DNA of 64,000 nucleotides from Shinella sp. PSBB067 (GCF_016839145.1 NZ_CP069303.1:3897001-3961000), one strand, 5' to 3'. Positions 33,056 through 43,827 are shown, counted from the first letter of the stretch. Numbers and translations: made by a program. Notes: a model not told the origin generated them from the letters alone.

Positions 33056-35374
33056 ATGCGGATCGTCTGTATCGGTGGTGGGCCGGCAGGGCTTTATTTC
33101 GCGCTTCTGATGAAGCGACAGCACCCGGAGCACCACATCACGGTCGTCGAGCGGAACCGGCCCTTCGACACTTTCGGCTGGGGCGTGGTCTTCTCGGATG
33201 CGACCATGCAGTCGATGCGCCAGTGGGATCCGCAGACGGCGGAGGCCATCGAGGTCTCCTTCAACCATTGGGACGACATCGAGCTGGTTTTCAAGGGCCG
33301 CAAGATCCGCACGACCGGCCACGGCTTCGTCGGCATCGGCCGCCGCAAGATGCTCAATATCCTACAGGATCGCTGCCTGGAACTGGGTGTCGAACTCGCC
33401 TTCGAGCGCGACGTGGAAAGCGATAAGGAGTTTCCCGACGCGGACCTCGTGATCGCCGCCGATGGGGTCAATTCGCGCATCCGCAACGAATATGCCGACG
33501 TCTTCCGGCCCGACATGGTCATGCGGCCGAACCGCTACATCTGGCTCGGCACGGACAAGCTCTTCGACGCCTTCACCTTCGATTTCCAGCGCACCGGGCA
33601 CGGCTGGTTCCAGGCGCATATCTACCGTTTCGACGAGACGACCTCGACCTTCATCGTCGAGACCACGGACGAGGTCTACAAGGCCCACGGGCTCGACCGG
33701 ATGGACCAGGAACAGTCCATCGCCTTCTGCGAAGACCTCTTCGCCGGCACGCTGGACGGCCACCGGCTGATGACCAATGCGCGGCACCTGCGCGGTTCGG
33801 CCTGGCTGAACTTCGGCCGGCTGATCTGCGGGAAGTGGAGCCATTTCAACGGCCGGAGCCATGTGGTCCTGATGGGCGACAGCGCGCATACGGCCCATTT
33901 CGCCATCGGTTCCGGCACCAAGCTCGCCATCGACGATGCGATCGAGCTGACCCGGCAGTTCGACCTTCTCGGCCATGACAGGGCGCACATCCCCGCCGTG
34001 CTCGCCGCCTACGAGGAGGTGCGCCGCGTGGATGTCGCGCGCATCCAGAACGCCGCGCGCAATGCCATGGAGTGGTTCGAGGTCGTCGGCACGCGCTATG
34101 CCGACACGCTGGAGCCCGAGCAGTTCATGTATTCGATGCTCACCCGCTCGCAACGCATCAGCCACGAGAACCTTCGCCTGCGCGACAGGGACTGGCTCGA
34201 AGGCTTCGAGCGCTGGTTCGCCGCCCGGGCAGGGGTTGAGCCCGGGGAAAACGGCGCGGTGCCGCCGCCGATGTTCACGCCCTTCACGCTGCGCGGCCTG
34301 ACGCTGGCGAACCGCATCGTGGTCTCGCCCATGGCGATGTATTCGGCGACGGACGGCGTTCCGAACGATTTCCATCTCGTGCATCTCGGCGCGCGCGCCA
34401 TGGGCGGGGCGGCGCTGGTCTTTCCCGAAATGACCTGCGTCTCGCCCGATGCGCGCATCACGCCCGGCTGCCTCGGCCTGTGGAACGACGAGCAGCAGCA
34501 GGCCTTCGCGCGCATCGTCGATTTCGTCCACCGCCAGACGCCCGCGAAGATCGGCATCCAGCTCGGCCATGCGGGGCGAAAGGGTGCGACGAAGCTGGCC
34601 TGGGAGGGGATCGACCAGCCGCTCGCCGAAGGCGCCTGGCCGCTTCTCTCGGCCTCGGCCCTGCCGTATCTCCCCCATTCCCAGACGCCGCGCGAAATGA
34701 CCCGCGCCGACATGGATCGCGTCACCGGGGATTTCGTCAAGGCGGCCGAACGGGCGCGCGACATCGGCTTCGACATGCTGGAGCTGCATGTGGCGCACGG
34801 CTATCTGCTGTCGAGCTTCCTGTCGCCGCTGACCAACCGGCGCACCGACCTCTATGGCGGCGACCATGCGGCGCGCGCCCGCTTTCCGCTCGAAGTGTTC
34901 CAGGCGATCCGCGCCGTCTGGCCCGAGGACAGGCCGATCTCCGTGCGCCTGTCGACGCATGACTGGCACGAGGGCGGCAACACCCCGGAGGATGCCGCCA
35001 TCTTCGCCCGCCTCTTCAAGGAGGCCGGCGCGGACATGATCGACTGCTCGTCCGGCCAGGTGGTCAAGGAGGAGAAACCGGTCTACGGCCGCCTGTTCCA
35101 GACGCCCTTCTCCGACAAGATCCGCAACGAGATCCAGGTCGCCACCATCGCCGTCGGGGCGATCTCGGAAGCCGACCACGCCAATTCGATCATCGCGGCC
35201 GGCCGCGCCGACCTCTGCGCCATCGCCCGGCCGCATCTGGCCGACCCGTCCTTCGTCATGCACGAGGCGGCGAAGATCGGCTATGACGGCCAGCCCTGGC
35301 CGAAGCAATATCATTCCGCCCGCGCGCAATATGTGAACAACCTCGCGCGTGCGGCGACGGCGGGCAAGCCATGA
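33056..35374 (+). CDS. 2-aminobenzoyl-CoA monooxygenase/reductase (bifunctional)
   Basis: This 772-residue fusion has a FAD-dependent aromatic monooxygenase at residues ~1-395 (GGGPAG at 7-12, [32 protein letters not shown]). An old-yellow-enzyme FMN reductase occupies ~405-772 ([61 protein letters not shown]). The combination is that of the Azoarcus enzyme that hydroxylates and then reduces 2-aminobenzoyl-CoA to a non-aromatic 2-amino-5-oxocyclohexene-carboxyl-CoA, removing aromaticity without ring-cleaving dioxygenase. GGAGGAGA precedes ATG 33056. It heads the operon to 40672. Confidence 0.92.
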   Translation: MRIVCIGGGPAGLYFALLMKRQHPEHHITVVERNRPFDTFGWGVVFSDATMQSMRQWDPQTAEAIEVSFNHWDDIELVFKGRKIRTTGHGFVGIGRRKMLNILQDRCLELGVELAFERDVESDKEFPDADLVIAADGVNSRIRNEYADVFRPDMVMRPNRYIWLGTDKLFDAFTFDFQRTGHGWFQAHIYRFDETTSTFIVETTDEVYKAHGLDRMDQEQSIAFCEDLFAGTLDGHRLMTNARHLRGSAWLNFGRLICGKWSHFNGRSHVVLMGDSAHTAHFAIGSGTKLAIDDAIELTRQFDLLGHDRAHIPAVLAAYEEVRRVDVARIQNAARNAMEWFEVVGTRYADTLEPEQFMYSMLTRSQRISHENLRLRDRDWLEGFERWFAARAGVEPGENGAVPPPMFTPFTLRGLTLANRIVVSPMAMYSATDGVPNDFHLVHLGARAMGGAALVFPEMTCVSPDARITPGCLGLWNDEQQQAFARIVDFVHRQTPAKIGIQLGHAGRKGATKLAWEGIDQPLAEGAWPLLSASALPYLPHSQTPREMTRADMDRVTGDFVKAAERARDIGFDMLELHVAHGYLLSSFLSPLTNRRTDLYGGDHAARARFPLEVFQAIRAVWPEDRPISVRLSTHDWHEGGNTPEDAAIFARLFKEAGADMIDCSSGQVVKEEKPVYGRLFQTPFSDKIRNEIQVATIAVGAISEADHANSIIAAGRADLCAIARPHLADPSFVMHEAAKIGYDGQPWPKQYHSARAQYVNNLARAATAGKP

Positions 35375-36141
35375 GCAGGCGGCATGCCTTCGTCACGGGT
35401 GCGGGCAGCGGCATCGGCAGGGCCATCGCGCTGGAGCTCGCTGCCGGCGGCCACGTCGTCAGCCTCGCCGGACGCCGTGCCGGCCCGCTCGAAGCGGTGC
35501 GCGATGAGATCCGCGCGGCGGGCGGCGAGGCTTTCGTGCAGGACGGTTTCGATGTCACCGATGCCGGGACCGTCGAAAGCGGCATCGCGGCCGCGATCGA
35601 AGCGGCCGGCGACATCGCCGTGCTCGTCAATTGCGCCGGCGAGGCACCCTCGGCGCCCTTCGAGAAGACCGATTTCGCGCTCTGGCAGCGTGTGCTCTCC
35701 GTCAATCTGACGGGCGTCTATCTGGTGACCCAGGCGGCCCTCGCCTCCGTGCGCCGCGCCGGCGATGGCCGCATCGTCAATGTGGCAAGCACGGCGGGCC
35801 TCACCGGATACGCCTATGTCTCGGCCTATTGCGCATCGAAGCATGGCGTCATCGGCCTGACGCGGGCCCTCGCGCTGGAACTGGCGCGCACGGACGTCAC
35901 CGTCAACGCCGTCTGCCCCGGCTTCACCGATACGCCGCTCATCGACAACGCGCTCGATACGATCAGCCGGAAGACCGGCCGCTCGCGCGAGGAGGCGCGC
36001 GCCAGCCTCGCACACGCCAATCCGCAGGGCCGCCTGGTGACGCCGGCCGAGGTGGCCCACACCGTTTCCTGGCTCGCCTCGCAGGGGGCGGGCGCCATCA
36101 CCGGGCAGGCCATCGCGGTTGCCGGCGGCGAAATACTGTGA
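35371..36141 (+). CDS. SDR family 3-hydroxyacyl-CoA-type dehydrogenase
   Basis: This 256-residue short-chain dehydrogenase has TGAGSGIG (9-16), NCAG (87-90), S140 and Y153-x3-K157 (YCASK). It overlaps the monooxygenase/reductase by 4 nt (ATGA). In the aminobenzoyl-CoA pathway an SDR probably oxidises or reduces an alicyclic CoA-ester intermediate before ring opening; the exact step is not established. Confidence 0.87.
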   Translation: MSRRHAFVTGAGSGIGRAIALELAAGGHVVSLAGRRAGPLEAVRDEIRAAGGEAFVQDGFDVTDAGTVESGIAAAIEAAGDIAVLVNCAGEAPSAPFEKTDFALWQRVLSVNLTGVYLVTQAALASVRRAGDGRIVNVASTAGLTGYAYVSAYCASKHGVIGLTRALALELARTDVTVNAVCPGFTDTPLIDNALDTISRKTGRSREEARASLAHANPQGRLVTPAEVAHTVSWLASQGAGAITGQAIAVAGGEIL

Positions 36142-36152
36142 AGGAAGACGAC

Positions 36153-36995
36153 ATGACGAACCCCATGCAGGCCCGGCAGCGCCCCTTCAGGGATCATGCG
36201 GCAAGGCACTTCCTGTTCGAGACGGATGCCGACGGCCGCGTCGCGACGATCACGCTCAACCGCCCGGACAAGAAGAACCCGCTGACCTTCGAGAGCTACG
36301 AGGAGCTCGGCGATCTCTTCCGCTCGCTCGCCCGGGCGAGCGATGTGCGTGCGGTGGTGCTGACCGGCGCGAAGGACAATTTCTCCTCCGGCGGCGACGT
36401 CTTCGAGATCATCGAACCCCTGACGCGCATGGCGATGCCTGACCTTCTCGCCTTCACCCGCATGACGGGCGAGGTGGTGCGTCAGATGCGTGCCTGCCCC
36501 CAGCCGATCGTCGCCGCCGTCGACGGCATCTGCGCCGGGGCCGGCGCGATCCTTGCGATGGCCGCCGACTTCCGCATCGCGACGCCGGAGGCGAAGACGG
36601 CGTTCCTCTTCACCCGCGTCGGGCTCGCCGGCGCCGACATGGGGGCCTGCGGCATCCTCCCGCGCATCGTCGGGCAGGGCCGCGCCGCCGAGCTCCTCTT
36701 CACCGGCCGCGCCATGACGGCGGCGGAGGGCCTGGCCTGGGGCTTCTACAATGCCCTTCACGAGCGCCCTTCGCTGCTTGGCGAGGCGCAGCGCTTCGCC
36801 CGCACCATCGCCGACGGCCCCTGGTTCGCCCATGCCATGACCAAGAAGATGCTCGACCAGGAATGGGCGATGGGCATCGACCAGATGATCGAGGCGGAAG
36901 CGCAGGCGCAGGCGATCTGCATGGCGACAGGCGACTTCACCCGCGCCTTCAAGGCCTTTGCCGCCAAGGCGCGGCCCGCCTTCGAGGGAAACTGA
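36153..36995 (+). CDS. Enoyl-CoA hydratase/isomerase family protein
   Basis: This 280-residue crotonase has the CoA-oxyanion segments [16 protein letters not shown] and [20 protein letters not shown] and the second half [22 protein letters not shown]. It could hydrate an enoyl-CoA or open the alicyclic ring hydrolytically, as ring-opening crotonases do in related CoA pathways. ATG 36153 follows AAGGAAG. The acyl-CoA dehydrogenase starts 2 nt after its stop. Confidence 0.88.
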   Translation: MTNPMQARQRPFRDHAARHFLFETDADGRVATITLNRPDKKNPLTFESYEELGDLFRSLARASDVRAVVLTGAKDNFSSGGDVFEIIEPLTRMAMPDLLAFTRMTGEVVRQMRACPQPIVAAVDGICAGAGAILAMAADFRIATPEAKTAFLFTRVGLAGADMGACGILPRIVGQGRAAELLFTGRAMTAAEGLAWGFYNALHERPSLLGEAQRFARTIADGPWFAHAMTKKMLDQEWAMGIDQMIEAEAQAQAICMATGDFTRAFKAFAAKARPAFEGN

Positions 36996-36997
36996 AC

Positions 36998-38185
36998 ATG
37001 GCTCCGGAGGCAAAGGCGCCGACGCGCGAACATCTCGACTGGCCGTTCTTCGATGACGGCCACCGCGCCCTTGCCGCCGAGCTGGACGGCTTCGTCGGCC
37101 GCGGGGGGCTGGACGGGATCGACCATGGCGATGTCGACGCCGCGTGCCGGCACCTGGTCGCGGCGCTGGGCGCCGCGGGCCTTCTGCGCCATTGCGTACC
37201 GAAGGCATTTGGCGGGGCGAGCGAGGAGATCGACAGCCGCGCGCTTTGCCTGGTCCGCGAGACGCTCGCCTATGTCGACGGGCTTGCCGACTTCGCCTTC
37301 GCCATGCAGGGCCTCGGAACGGGGGCAATCAGTCTTTCCGGGTCGCCGGCGCTGAAGGAACAGGTCCTGCCGAGGGTTGCCCGCGGCGAATGGCTTTCCG
37401 CCTTCGCGCTTTCCGAGCCCGATGCCGGTTCCGATGTCGCCGCCATGGCCTGTGCGGCCCGGCGCGAGGGGGACGAGTTCGTGCTCGACGGCGAGAAGAC
37501 CTGGATCTCGAACGGCGGCATCGCCGACGTCTACACGCTCTTCGCCCGCACCGGCGAGGCGCCCGGCACGCGCGGCATCTCCGCCTTCGTCGTCTTCGCC
37601 GATACGCCCGGCTTCACCGTCGCCGAGCGGATCGAGACGATCGCGCCCCATCCGCTCGCCCGCATCCGCTTCGAGGCCTGCCGCATCCCCGCCTCGCAGC
37701 TTCTCGGAAGCCCGGGCGAGGGGTTCAAGATCGCGATGCGCACGCTCGACATCTTCCGCCCTTCCGTCGCGGCCGCCGCGACCGGTTTTGCCCGCCGCGC
37801 GCTCGACGAGGCGGTCGCGCATGCGAAAAGCCGAAGGATGTTCGGCGCCACGCTCGCCGACCTGCCGACCGCCCAGAGCACGCTCGGCGAGATGGCGACC
37901 GCCATCGACGCCGCCGCGCTCCTCACCTGCCGCACCGCCTGGCGGCGCGACGTGCAGAAACGGCCGACGACGCGCGAAGCCGCCATGGCGAAGATGACGG
38001 CGACGGAGAATGCGCAATGGGTCATCGACCAGGCCCTGCAGCTCTTCGGCGGCCGGGGCGTACGCGCCGGCGAGATCACCGAACGGCTCTACCGCGAAAT
38101 CCGCGCGCTGCGCATCTACGAGGGGGCGACGGAAGTCCAGAAGCTCATCATCGGCCGCGAGCTGATGAAGGGCGCGGTGCGATAG
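36998..38185 (+). CDS. Acyl-CoA dehydrogenase
   Basis: This 395-residue flavoenzyme has all standard acyl-CoA dehydrogenase motifs: [12 protein letters not shown] at the flavin site, [31 protein letters not shown] and the catalytic-Glu region [18 protein letters not shown]. It should introduce a double bond in a CoA-ester intermediate. Contrast it with the less typical homologue at 12391. It is the fourth gene of the operon. Confidence 0.92.
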   Translation: MAPEAKAPTREHLDWPFFDDGHRALAAELDGFVGRGGLDGIDHGDVDAACRHLVAALGAAGLLRHCVPKAFGGASEEIDSRALCLVRETLAYVDGLADFAFAMQGLGTGAISLSGSPALKEQVLPRVARGEWLSAFALSEPDAGSDVAAMACAARREGDEFVLDGEKTWISNGGIADVYTLFARTGEAPGTRGISAFVVFADTPGFTVAERIETIAPHPLARIRFEACRIPASQLLGSPGEGFKIAMRTLDIFRPSVAAAATGFARRALDEAVAHAKSRRMFGATLADLPTAQSTLGEMATAIDAAALLTCRTAWRRDVQKRPTTREAAMAKMTATENAQWVIDQALQLFGGRGVRAGEITERLYREIRALRIYEGATEVQKLIIGRELMKGAVR

Positions 38186-38294
38186 GTGCCCGCCATGCAG
38201 GACCCCGCCCGCCGCTTACCGCGCCGCACCCACGCCCTTCCTGCCCGGCCGGACGATGTCCGCGCCGCACCGACCCATCATCTGGAGACGCCTC

Positions 38295-38690
38295 ATGCAC
38301 ACCATCCTGCAACCTGAAGGCTGGGCACAGCCCATCGGCTACGCCAACGGCGTGGCGGCGACGGGCCGCACGCTTTTCGTCGGCGGCCAGATCGGCTGGA
38401 ACGAACGCCTGGAATTCGAGACCGACGATTTCGTCGAGCAGGTGCGCCAGACACTGAAGAACGTGGTGGCCGTGCTCGCGGCGGGCGGCGCCGAACCCCG
38501 CCACATCACCTCGATGACCTGGTACTTCACCGACAAGCAGGAATATCTCGGCAACCTGCGCGGCATCGGCCAGGCCTATCGCGACATCATCGGCCGGCAC
38601 TATCCCGCCATGGCGGCGATGCAGGTGGTCGCGCTGGTCGAGGACCGCGCCAAGATCGAGATCCAGGCCACGGCCGTCCTTCCCGAATGA
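38295..38690 (+). CDS. RidA/YjgF-family protein (enamine/imine deaminase)
   Basis: This 131-residue RidA-type protein has GGQIGWN and the C-terminal VEDRAKIEIQATAVLP. RidA proteins hydrolyse enamines and imines to ketones and ammonia. In this operon the 2-amino group of the reduced ring is an enamine, so deamination of that intermediate is a natural role. CTGGAG precedes ATG 38295. The 109-nt gap upstream has no clear signal. Confidence 0.85.
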   Translation: MHTILQPEGWAQPIGYANGVAATGRTLFVGGQIGWNERLEFETDDFVEQVRQTLKNVVAVLAAGGAEPRHITSMTWYFTDKQEYLGNLRGIGQAYRDIIGRHYPAMAAMQVVALVEDRAKIEIQATAVLPE

Positions 38691-38701
38691 GGCTTGCCGG
38701 C

Positions 38702-40672
38702 ATGTCCGAGATGCGATTTTCGCAGAGCGTTTCCGCCCGCCGGGAAAACGGGGTCCTCGTCGTCGTCATCGACAACCCGCCGGTCAACGCCCTGTCGGCG
38801 CATGTCCGCTCCGGCCTCGTCGCGGCGCTGGACCACGCCGCCGGCCAGCCGGACATCGCCGGGCTCGTCCTTTCGGGCGCGGGCCGCATTTTCATCGGCG
38901 GGGCGGACATCACGGAGTTCGGCAAGCCGCAGGTCGAGCCCGCGCTTCCCGACGTCATCGGCCGTATCGAGGCCTTCGGCAAGCCGGTGGTCTGCGCCGT
39001 GGAGGGGGCCGCGCTGGGTGGCGGCTGCGAGGTCGCGCTCGCCTGCCACGGGCGCATCGCCGGGAAGAACGCCGCCTTCGGAATGCCGGAAGTCAAGCTC
39101 GGCCTCGTCCCCGGCGCCGGCGGGACGCAACGCCTGCCGCGCCTGATCGGCACCGTCGCGGCCGTCGATCTCATCGGAACGGGACGCACGGTCAAGGTGG
39201 AGGAAGCCGTCGCCCTCGGCCTTGCCGACCGCATCGCCGCCGATCCTCTCGCCGCGGCGATTGCGGCCGTGCGCGACCTTGCCGGACGGCCGCTCCACCG
39301 GACCGGCATGCTCGGCGTCGCCCCCGCGGATGCCGCCGCCCTCGACGCGGCGGAAGCCAGGATCATCGCAAGGAGCCGCGGCCAGGCCGCCCCCGCGGAG
39401 GCCGTTCGCCTCGTGAAGACGGCGGGCGGGCTCGGCCTTGCGGAGGGGCTGGCCGAGGAGCGCGCCACGTTCCTGCGGCTGCGCGATTCCGCCCAATCCG
39501 CGGCCCTGCGCCACGTCTTCCTGGCCGAGCGCGCCGCCGGGAAGGTGGAAAGGCTCACCGGCATTACGCCGCGGCGGATCGATACCGTTGCGATCGTCGG
39601 CACCGGGCTGATGGGCTCCGGCATCGCGGTCTGCGCGCTTGCGGGCGGCTACCGCGTGATCGCGCTGGAGCGGACGCGGGAGGCCGCCGATGCCGGACGC
39701 GCCCGCATCGTCGGGCTTCTCGACAAGGCCGTGCAGGCCCGGCGTCTGACCGGGGAGGGGCGCGATGAATGCCTCGCCCGGCTCGAAACGACCGCCGCGC
39801 CCGCCGATGTCGCCGCGGCCGATCTCGTCGTCGAAGCCGTCTTCGATGACCTTTCGGTCAAGACGGACCTGTTTCGGGAACTCGACGGCATCGTCGGGCC
39901 GCAGGCCATTCTGGCGACCAACACGAGCTATCTCGACCCCGATGCCATCGCCGCGGCGACGGCCGATCCCTCCCGCGTGGTGGGCCTGCACTTCTTCTCG
40001 CCTGCCAATGTCATGCGGCTCGTGGAGGTCGTCGATTGTGCCGCGACCGCGCCGGACGTGCTGGCGAGCGCGCTTGCCTTCGCCAGGCGCCTCGGCAAGC
40101 TTCCGGTCGTCTGCGGCGCCACGGAAGGCTTCATCGGCAACCGCGTCTTCTCCGCCTATCGGCGCGAGGCGGAATTCATGCTGGAGGACGGCGCCCTGCC
40201 GCACCAGATCGATGCCGCCCTGGAGGCCTACGGCTTCCCGATGGGCATCTTCGCCGTCAACGACATGGCGGGCCTCGAAATCGCCTGGGCGCGCCGCAAG
40301 CGGCAGGCCGCCACCCGCGACCCCCTGGAGCGCTATGTCGAGATCGCCGACAGGCTCTGCGAGGCGGGCCGCCTCGGCCGCAAGAGCGGGCTTGGCTGGT
40401 ATGCCTATCCGGGTGGAGAGCGCACCGTCGATCCCGCCGTGACGGCGGTGATCGAAGCGGCGCGGGCGGCGAAGAACATCGCCCCGCGCCACTTCACCGA
40501 AAGGGAGATCATCGACCGGCTTCTCAAGGCGATGGTCGACGAGGGAACGGCGCTCCTCGCCGAGGCCGTCGCGGCCCGCCCCGGCGACATCGATCTCGTG
40601 ATGATCAACGGCTACGGCTTCCCCGCGCACAAGGGCGGTCCGATGTTCGCCGCCGGGAAGGTGCACGCCTGA
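38702..40672 (+). CDS. Enoyl-CoA hydratase / 3-hydroxyacyl-CoA dehydrogenase fusion (FadB-like)
   Basis: This 656-residue bifunctional beta-oxidation enzyme has an N-terminal crotonase (about 1-190: VIDNPPVNALS, GAGRIFIGGADITEF, GAALGGGCEVALACH). It is followed by an NAD-binding 3-hydroxyacyl-CoA dehydrogenase (about 280-470: IVGTGLMGSGIAVCALAGG, GLHFFSPANVMRLVEVV) and C-terminal repeats. It should finish degradation of the opened C7 dicarboxyl- or pimelyl-type CoA chain. ATG 38702 follows GAGG at a good distance; ATG 38687, overlapping the RidA stop, has no ribosome site. Last gene of the aminobenzoyl-CoA operon. Confidence 0.9.
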   Translation: MSEMRFSQSVSARRENGVLVVVIDNPPVNALSAHVRSGLVAALDHAAGQPDIAGLVLSGAGRIFIGGADITEFGKPQVEPALPDVIGRIEAFGKPVVCAVEGAALGGGCEVALACHGRIAGKNAAFGMPEVKLGLVPGAGGTQRLPRLIGTVAAVDLIGTGRTVKVEEAVALGLADRIAADPLAAAIAAVRDLAGRPLHRTGMLGVAPADAAALDAAEARIIARSRGQAAPAEAVRLVKTAGGLGLAEGLAEERATFLRLRDSAQSAALRHVFLAERAAGKVERLTGITPRRIDTVAIVGTGLMGSGIAVCALAGGYRVIALERTREAADAGRARIVGLLDKAVQARRLTGEGRDECLARLETTAAPADVAAADLVVEAVFDDLSVKTDLFRELDGIVGPQAILATNTSYLDPDAIAAATADPSRVVGLHFFSPANVMRLVEVVDCAATAPDVLASALAFARRLGKLPVVCGATEGFIGNRVFSAYRREAEFMLEDGALPHQIDAALEAYGFPMGIFAVNDMAGLEIAWARRKRQAATRDPLERYVEIADRLCEAGRLGRKSGLGWYAYPGGERTVDPAVTAVIEAARAAKNIAPRHFTEREIIDRLLKAMVDEGTALLAEAVAARPGDIDLVMINGYGFPAHKGGPMFAAGKVHA

Positions 40673-40813
40673 TCGTGCGGGCGGACGAAAGCAGGTCTTC
40701 CGCTTCGTCCTGTTCACGATCTCGGACGAATTCCCCGCCATGAATGCCGCCTGCCTGACGGTCGACGGCGCGTCCTCCATCACCCCTGACGGGCTCTTCT
40801 GCGGGTGTGAGGA

Positions 40814-41743
40814 TCAGCGGATGGCACGCGGCATTTCCGCCTCGATCAGCGACAGGAAGCGGTGGGCGAGCGGGGAAAGCAGCGCGCCCTTGTCGAGGAT
40901 GAGATTGTAGGCGGGCACGCTGGCCGGCCGGGCCATGTCGAGCGTGACGATGCGCATGCCGAGGTCCTCGGCCATCAGCAGGCCGGCAACCTCGCGCGCG
41001 AAGGGCGCGATGGCATCGGTCCGCGCGACGGTCGCCAGCGTCAGCAGCGCCGAGGCGGAATAGGTCACCCGTTCGGGAAAGTCGGCCCCTTCGGCCCGGA
41101 AGGCATCGACCACCGTCGACCAGATCGGCGAGCCGGCCGGCTGGATGATCCAGTCATAGGGCGACAGGTCCCGGAAGGCGAGCCTGCCGCGCCCGGCGAG
41201 CGGATGGTTTTTCCGCACGGCGAAGCTCAGCACCTCCTCGCCGATCGGGCGCACGTCGTAGGCCGCGGGGTCGTCGGTCGCGCTGAGGCGCGCCAGCACG
41301 AAATCGTATTCGCCGGCGCGCATGCGCTGCATCAGCGTGAGGCTCGGCTCGACATCCACCTGGAGCTGGGCCTGCGGCGCCTGCGCGCGCAACGCCACCG
41401 AGGCGGGCAGCACATAGGCGATGGCCGCCGCCGTCACCGCGCCGATCCGCACCCGGCCGCGCAGGCCGTCCGCCACCTCGCGGATGTCGCGGCCGATATT
41501 CTCCACCTCCGCGACGACGCGGCTCGCGCGGGCCGCCAGCACGTCGCCGAACTCGTTGAAGACGAAGCCGTGCGCGTTGCGCGTGCAGATCTGCTGGCCG
41601 ACGAGCGCCTCGATGTCGGCGAGCGTGCGCGAGGCGGCCGGCTGCGAGATGTTCATCTCCTCGGCGGCAAGGCTGAGCTTGCCCTTGCGCTTGAGGGCAT
41701 CGATGAACCGGAGCTGGTTGAGCTTGAGGAAGTGCGCTTTCAT
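40814..41743 (-). CDS. LysR-family transcriptional regulator
   Basis: This 309-residue LysR regulator has an N-terminal helix-turn-helix (FIDALKRKGKLSLAAEEMNISQPAASRTLADIE, in segments) and a periplasmic-binding-like effector domain (RIGAVTAAAIAYVLPAS). It resembles the GbpR/GalR-like group that regulates sugar uptake and breakdown. It is divergent from the sugar-acid dehydratase gene and is its likely regulator. Start 41743 (MKAHFLKLNQL) was chosen; a TTG at 41779 would add a 12-residue non-conserved leader. The ribosome site is weak. Confidence 0.88.
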   Translation of the reverse strand: MKAHFLKLNQLRFIDALKRKGKLSLAAEEMNISQPAASRTLADIEALVGQQICTRNAHGFVFNEFGDVLAARASRVVAEVENIGRDIREVADGLRGRVRIGAVTAAAIAYVLPASVALRAQAPQAQLQVDVEPSLTLMQRMRAGEYDFVLARLSATDDPAAYDVRPIGEEVLSFAVRKNHPLAGRGRLAFRDLSPYDWIIQPAGSPIWSTVVDAFRAEGADFPERVTYSASALLTLATVARTDAIAPFAREVAGLLMAEDLGMRIVTLDMARPASVPAYNLILDKGALLSPLAHRFLSLIEAEMPRAIR

Positions 41744-41916
41744 CGCGGCCAGTCTAGCGGCGGCGTTATCATGACGCAATTGATATGCAATGATCCGGAT
41801 TGATGATTTGACTGTTATGTGAGTTCCGCGTTTCCCTGTAGGTCACAGGGAGGATGGCGATTTGCGCGCGAGCGCGCGTTCCGCATCGCCCGCAGAACAG
41901 AAAGCAAGGCACGACA

Positions 41917-43659
41917 ATGACATTCAAACCCTCCCCCTGGCCGCGCAGGCTGCGTTCGCAGGAGTGGTACGGCGGCACCTCGCGCGACAACATCTATCAC
42001 CGCGGCTGGCTGAAGAACCAGGGTTACCCGCACGACCTGTTCGACGGACGCCCGGTGATCGGCATCCTCAACACCTGGTCGGACCTCACCCCCTGCAACG
42101 GGCACCTTCGCGAGCTTGCCGAGAAGGTCAAGGCGGGCGTCTGGGAGGCGGGCGGCTTTCCGCTGGAGGTTCCGGTCTTCTCGGCCTCGGAAAACACCTA
42201 CCGGCCGACGGCCATGATGTACCGCAACCTCGCCGCGCTCGCGGTGGAGGAGACGATGCGCGCCCAGCCGATCGACGGCGCGGTGCTGCTCGTCGGCTGT
42301 GACAAGACCACGCCCTCGCTTCTGATGGGCGCGGCCTCCACCGACATCCCCTCCATCGTCGTCACCGGCGGGCCGATGCTGAACGGCTGGTTCCGCGGCG
42401 AGCGCGTCGGCTCCGGCACGGCACTCTGGCAGATGTCGGAGGCGATCAAGGCCGGCACGATGAGCAAGGAGGACTTCCTCGACGCCGAGCAGGCGATGAG
42501 CCGCTCGTCGGGCACCTGCAACACGATGGGCACGGCCTCCACCATGGCCTCCATGGCGGAAGCCCTCGGCATGGCGCTGTCCGGCAATGCCGCCATCCCC
42601 GCCGTCGACAGCCGCCGCCGCGTGATGGCGCAGCTCACCGGCCGCCGTATCGTGCAGATGGTCAAGGACGACCTGAAGCCTTCCGACATCCTCACCCGCG
42701 AAGCCTTCGAGAACGCCATCCGCACCAACGGCGCCATCGGCGGCTCGACCAATGCGGTCGTGCATCTCCTGGCGCTCGCCGGCCGCGTCGGCATCGATCT
42801 GACGCTCGACGACTGGGACCGCCTCGGCCGCGACGTGCCGACCATCGTCAACCTCATGCCGTCGGGCAAGTATCTCATGGAGGAGTTCTTCTATGCGGGC
42901 GGCCTGCCGGTGGTTCTGAAGCGCCTCGGCGAGGCGGGCCTCCTCCACAAGGATGCGCTCACCGTTTCCGGCGAGAAGATCTGGGACGAGGTCAAGGACG
43001 TCGCCAACTGGAACGAGGACGTCATCCTGCCGGCGGAGAAGGCGCTGGCGCGGCAGGGCGGCATCGCCGTTCTCAAGGGCAACCTCGCGCCGAAGGGCGC
43101 GGTGCTGAAGCCCTCCGCCGCAACCGCCTCGCTGATGCTGCATCGCGGCCGCGCCGTCGTCTTCGAGGATATCGACGACTACAAGCGCAAGATCGACGAT
43201 CCCGATCTCGACATCGACGAGACCTGCGTGATGGTGCTGAAGAACTGTGGCCCGCGCGGCTATCCGGGCATGGCCGAGGTCGGCAATATGGGCCTGCCGC
43301 CCAAGGTGCTGAAGAAGGGCATCACCGACATGGTGCGCATTTCCGATGCCCGCATGTCCGGTACCGCCTACGGCACCGTCGTGCTGCACACCAGCCCGGA
43401 AGCCGCTGCCGGCGGGCCGCTCGCGATCGTGCGCGACGGGGATTTCATCGAGCTCGACGTGCCGAACCGGCGCCTGCATCTCGACCTGCCGGAGGGCGAG
43501 ATCGAGCGTCGCCTTGCCGAATGGAAGAGCCCGGTCGAGCGCCCCGCCAGCGGCTACGGCATGCTCTACCACGACCACGTCACCGGGGCCGATACCGGCG
43601 CCGATTTCGACTTCCTGCGCGGCGCCCGCGGCAACGCGGTGCCGAAGGATTCGCACTGA
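41917..43659 (+). CDS. IlvD/Edd-family sugar-acid dehydratase (L-arabinonate dehydratase-like)
   Basis: This 580-residue Fe-S dehydratase has cluster cysteines in LTPCNGHL, VGCDKTTPS and SSGTCNTMGTAST, and TNGAIGGSTNAVVHL near the middle. It carries the pentonate-dehydratase N-terminus SQEWYGGTSRDNIYHRGW, which separates sugar-acid dehydratases from IlvD and Edd. It would convert an aldonate such as L-arabinonate to a 2-keto-3-deoxy acid. The other pathway genes are not adjacent. ATG 41917 follows AAGCAAGG; divergent LysR regulator upstream. Confidence 0.87.
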   Translation: MTFKPSPWPRRLRSQEWYGGTSRDNIYHRGWLKNQGYPHDLFDGRPVIGILNTWSDLTPCNGHLRELAEKVKAGVWEAGGFPLEVPVFSASENTYRPTAMMYRNLAALAVEETMRAQPIDGAVLLVGCDKTTPSLLMGAASTDIPSIVVTGGPMLNGWFRGERVGSGTALWQMSEAIKAGTMSKEDFLDAEQAMSRSSGTCNTMGTASTMASMAEALGMALSGNAAIPAVDSRRRVMAQLTGRRIVQMVKDDLKPSDILTREAFENAIRTNGAIGGSTNAVVHLLALAGRVGIDLTLDDWDRLGRDVPTIVNLMPSGKYLMEEFFYAGGLPVVLKRLGEAGLLHKDALTVSGEKIWDEVKDVANWNEDVILPAEKALARQGGIAVLKGNLAPKGAVLKPSAATASLMLHRGRAVVFEDIDDYKRKIDDPDLDIDETCVMVLKNCGPRGYPGMAEVGNMGLPPKVLKKGITDMVRISDARMSGTAYGTVVLHTSPEAAAGGPLAIVRDGDFIELDVPNRRLHLDLPEGEIERRLAEWKSPVERPASGYGMLYHDHVTGADTGADFDFLRGARGNAVPKDSH

Positions 43660-43697
43660 CCGGCAAGGCGGTCCCCCGGGATCGCCCTTCGGGAAAT

Positions 43698-43723
43698 GCG
43701 GCGGCCGTCCATCCGGCCGCCGC
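43698..43723 (+). terminator. Hairpin after the dehydratase gene
   Basis: GCGGCGGCCG and CGGCCGCCGC form a perfect 10-bp stem with a 6-nt loop in the 168-nt gap between the dehydratase and the DUF2793 gene. No U-tract follows. It is a probable transcription end or 3' stabiliser. Confidence 0.5.
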
Positions 43724-43827
43724 GCATCTGTTCCCGCCGACGGACAGGCTTTTCGAAGCCGCGTTTTCCCCGCCTCCAGCCAGCCTCCTATACTCGTCGG
43801 GAACCGACAAGACAGGAGCCTGACGAA

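Noticed and set aside
41744..41779. TTG start of the LysR gene at 41779
   Set aside because: Adds a 12-residue leader not seen in LysR proteins; ATG 41743 begins the standard helix-turn-helix.
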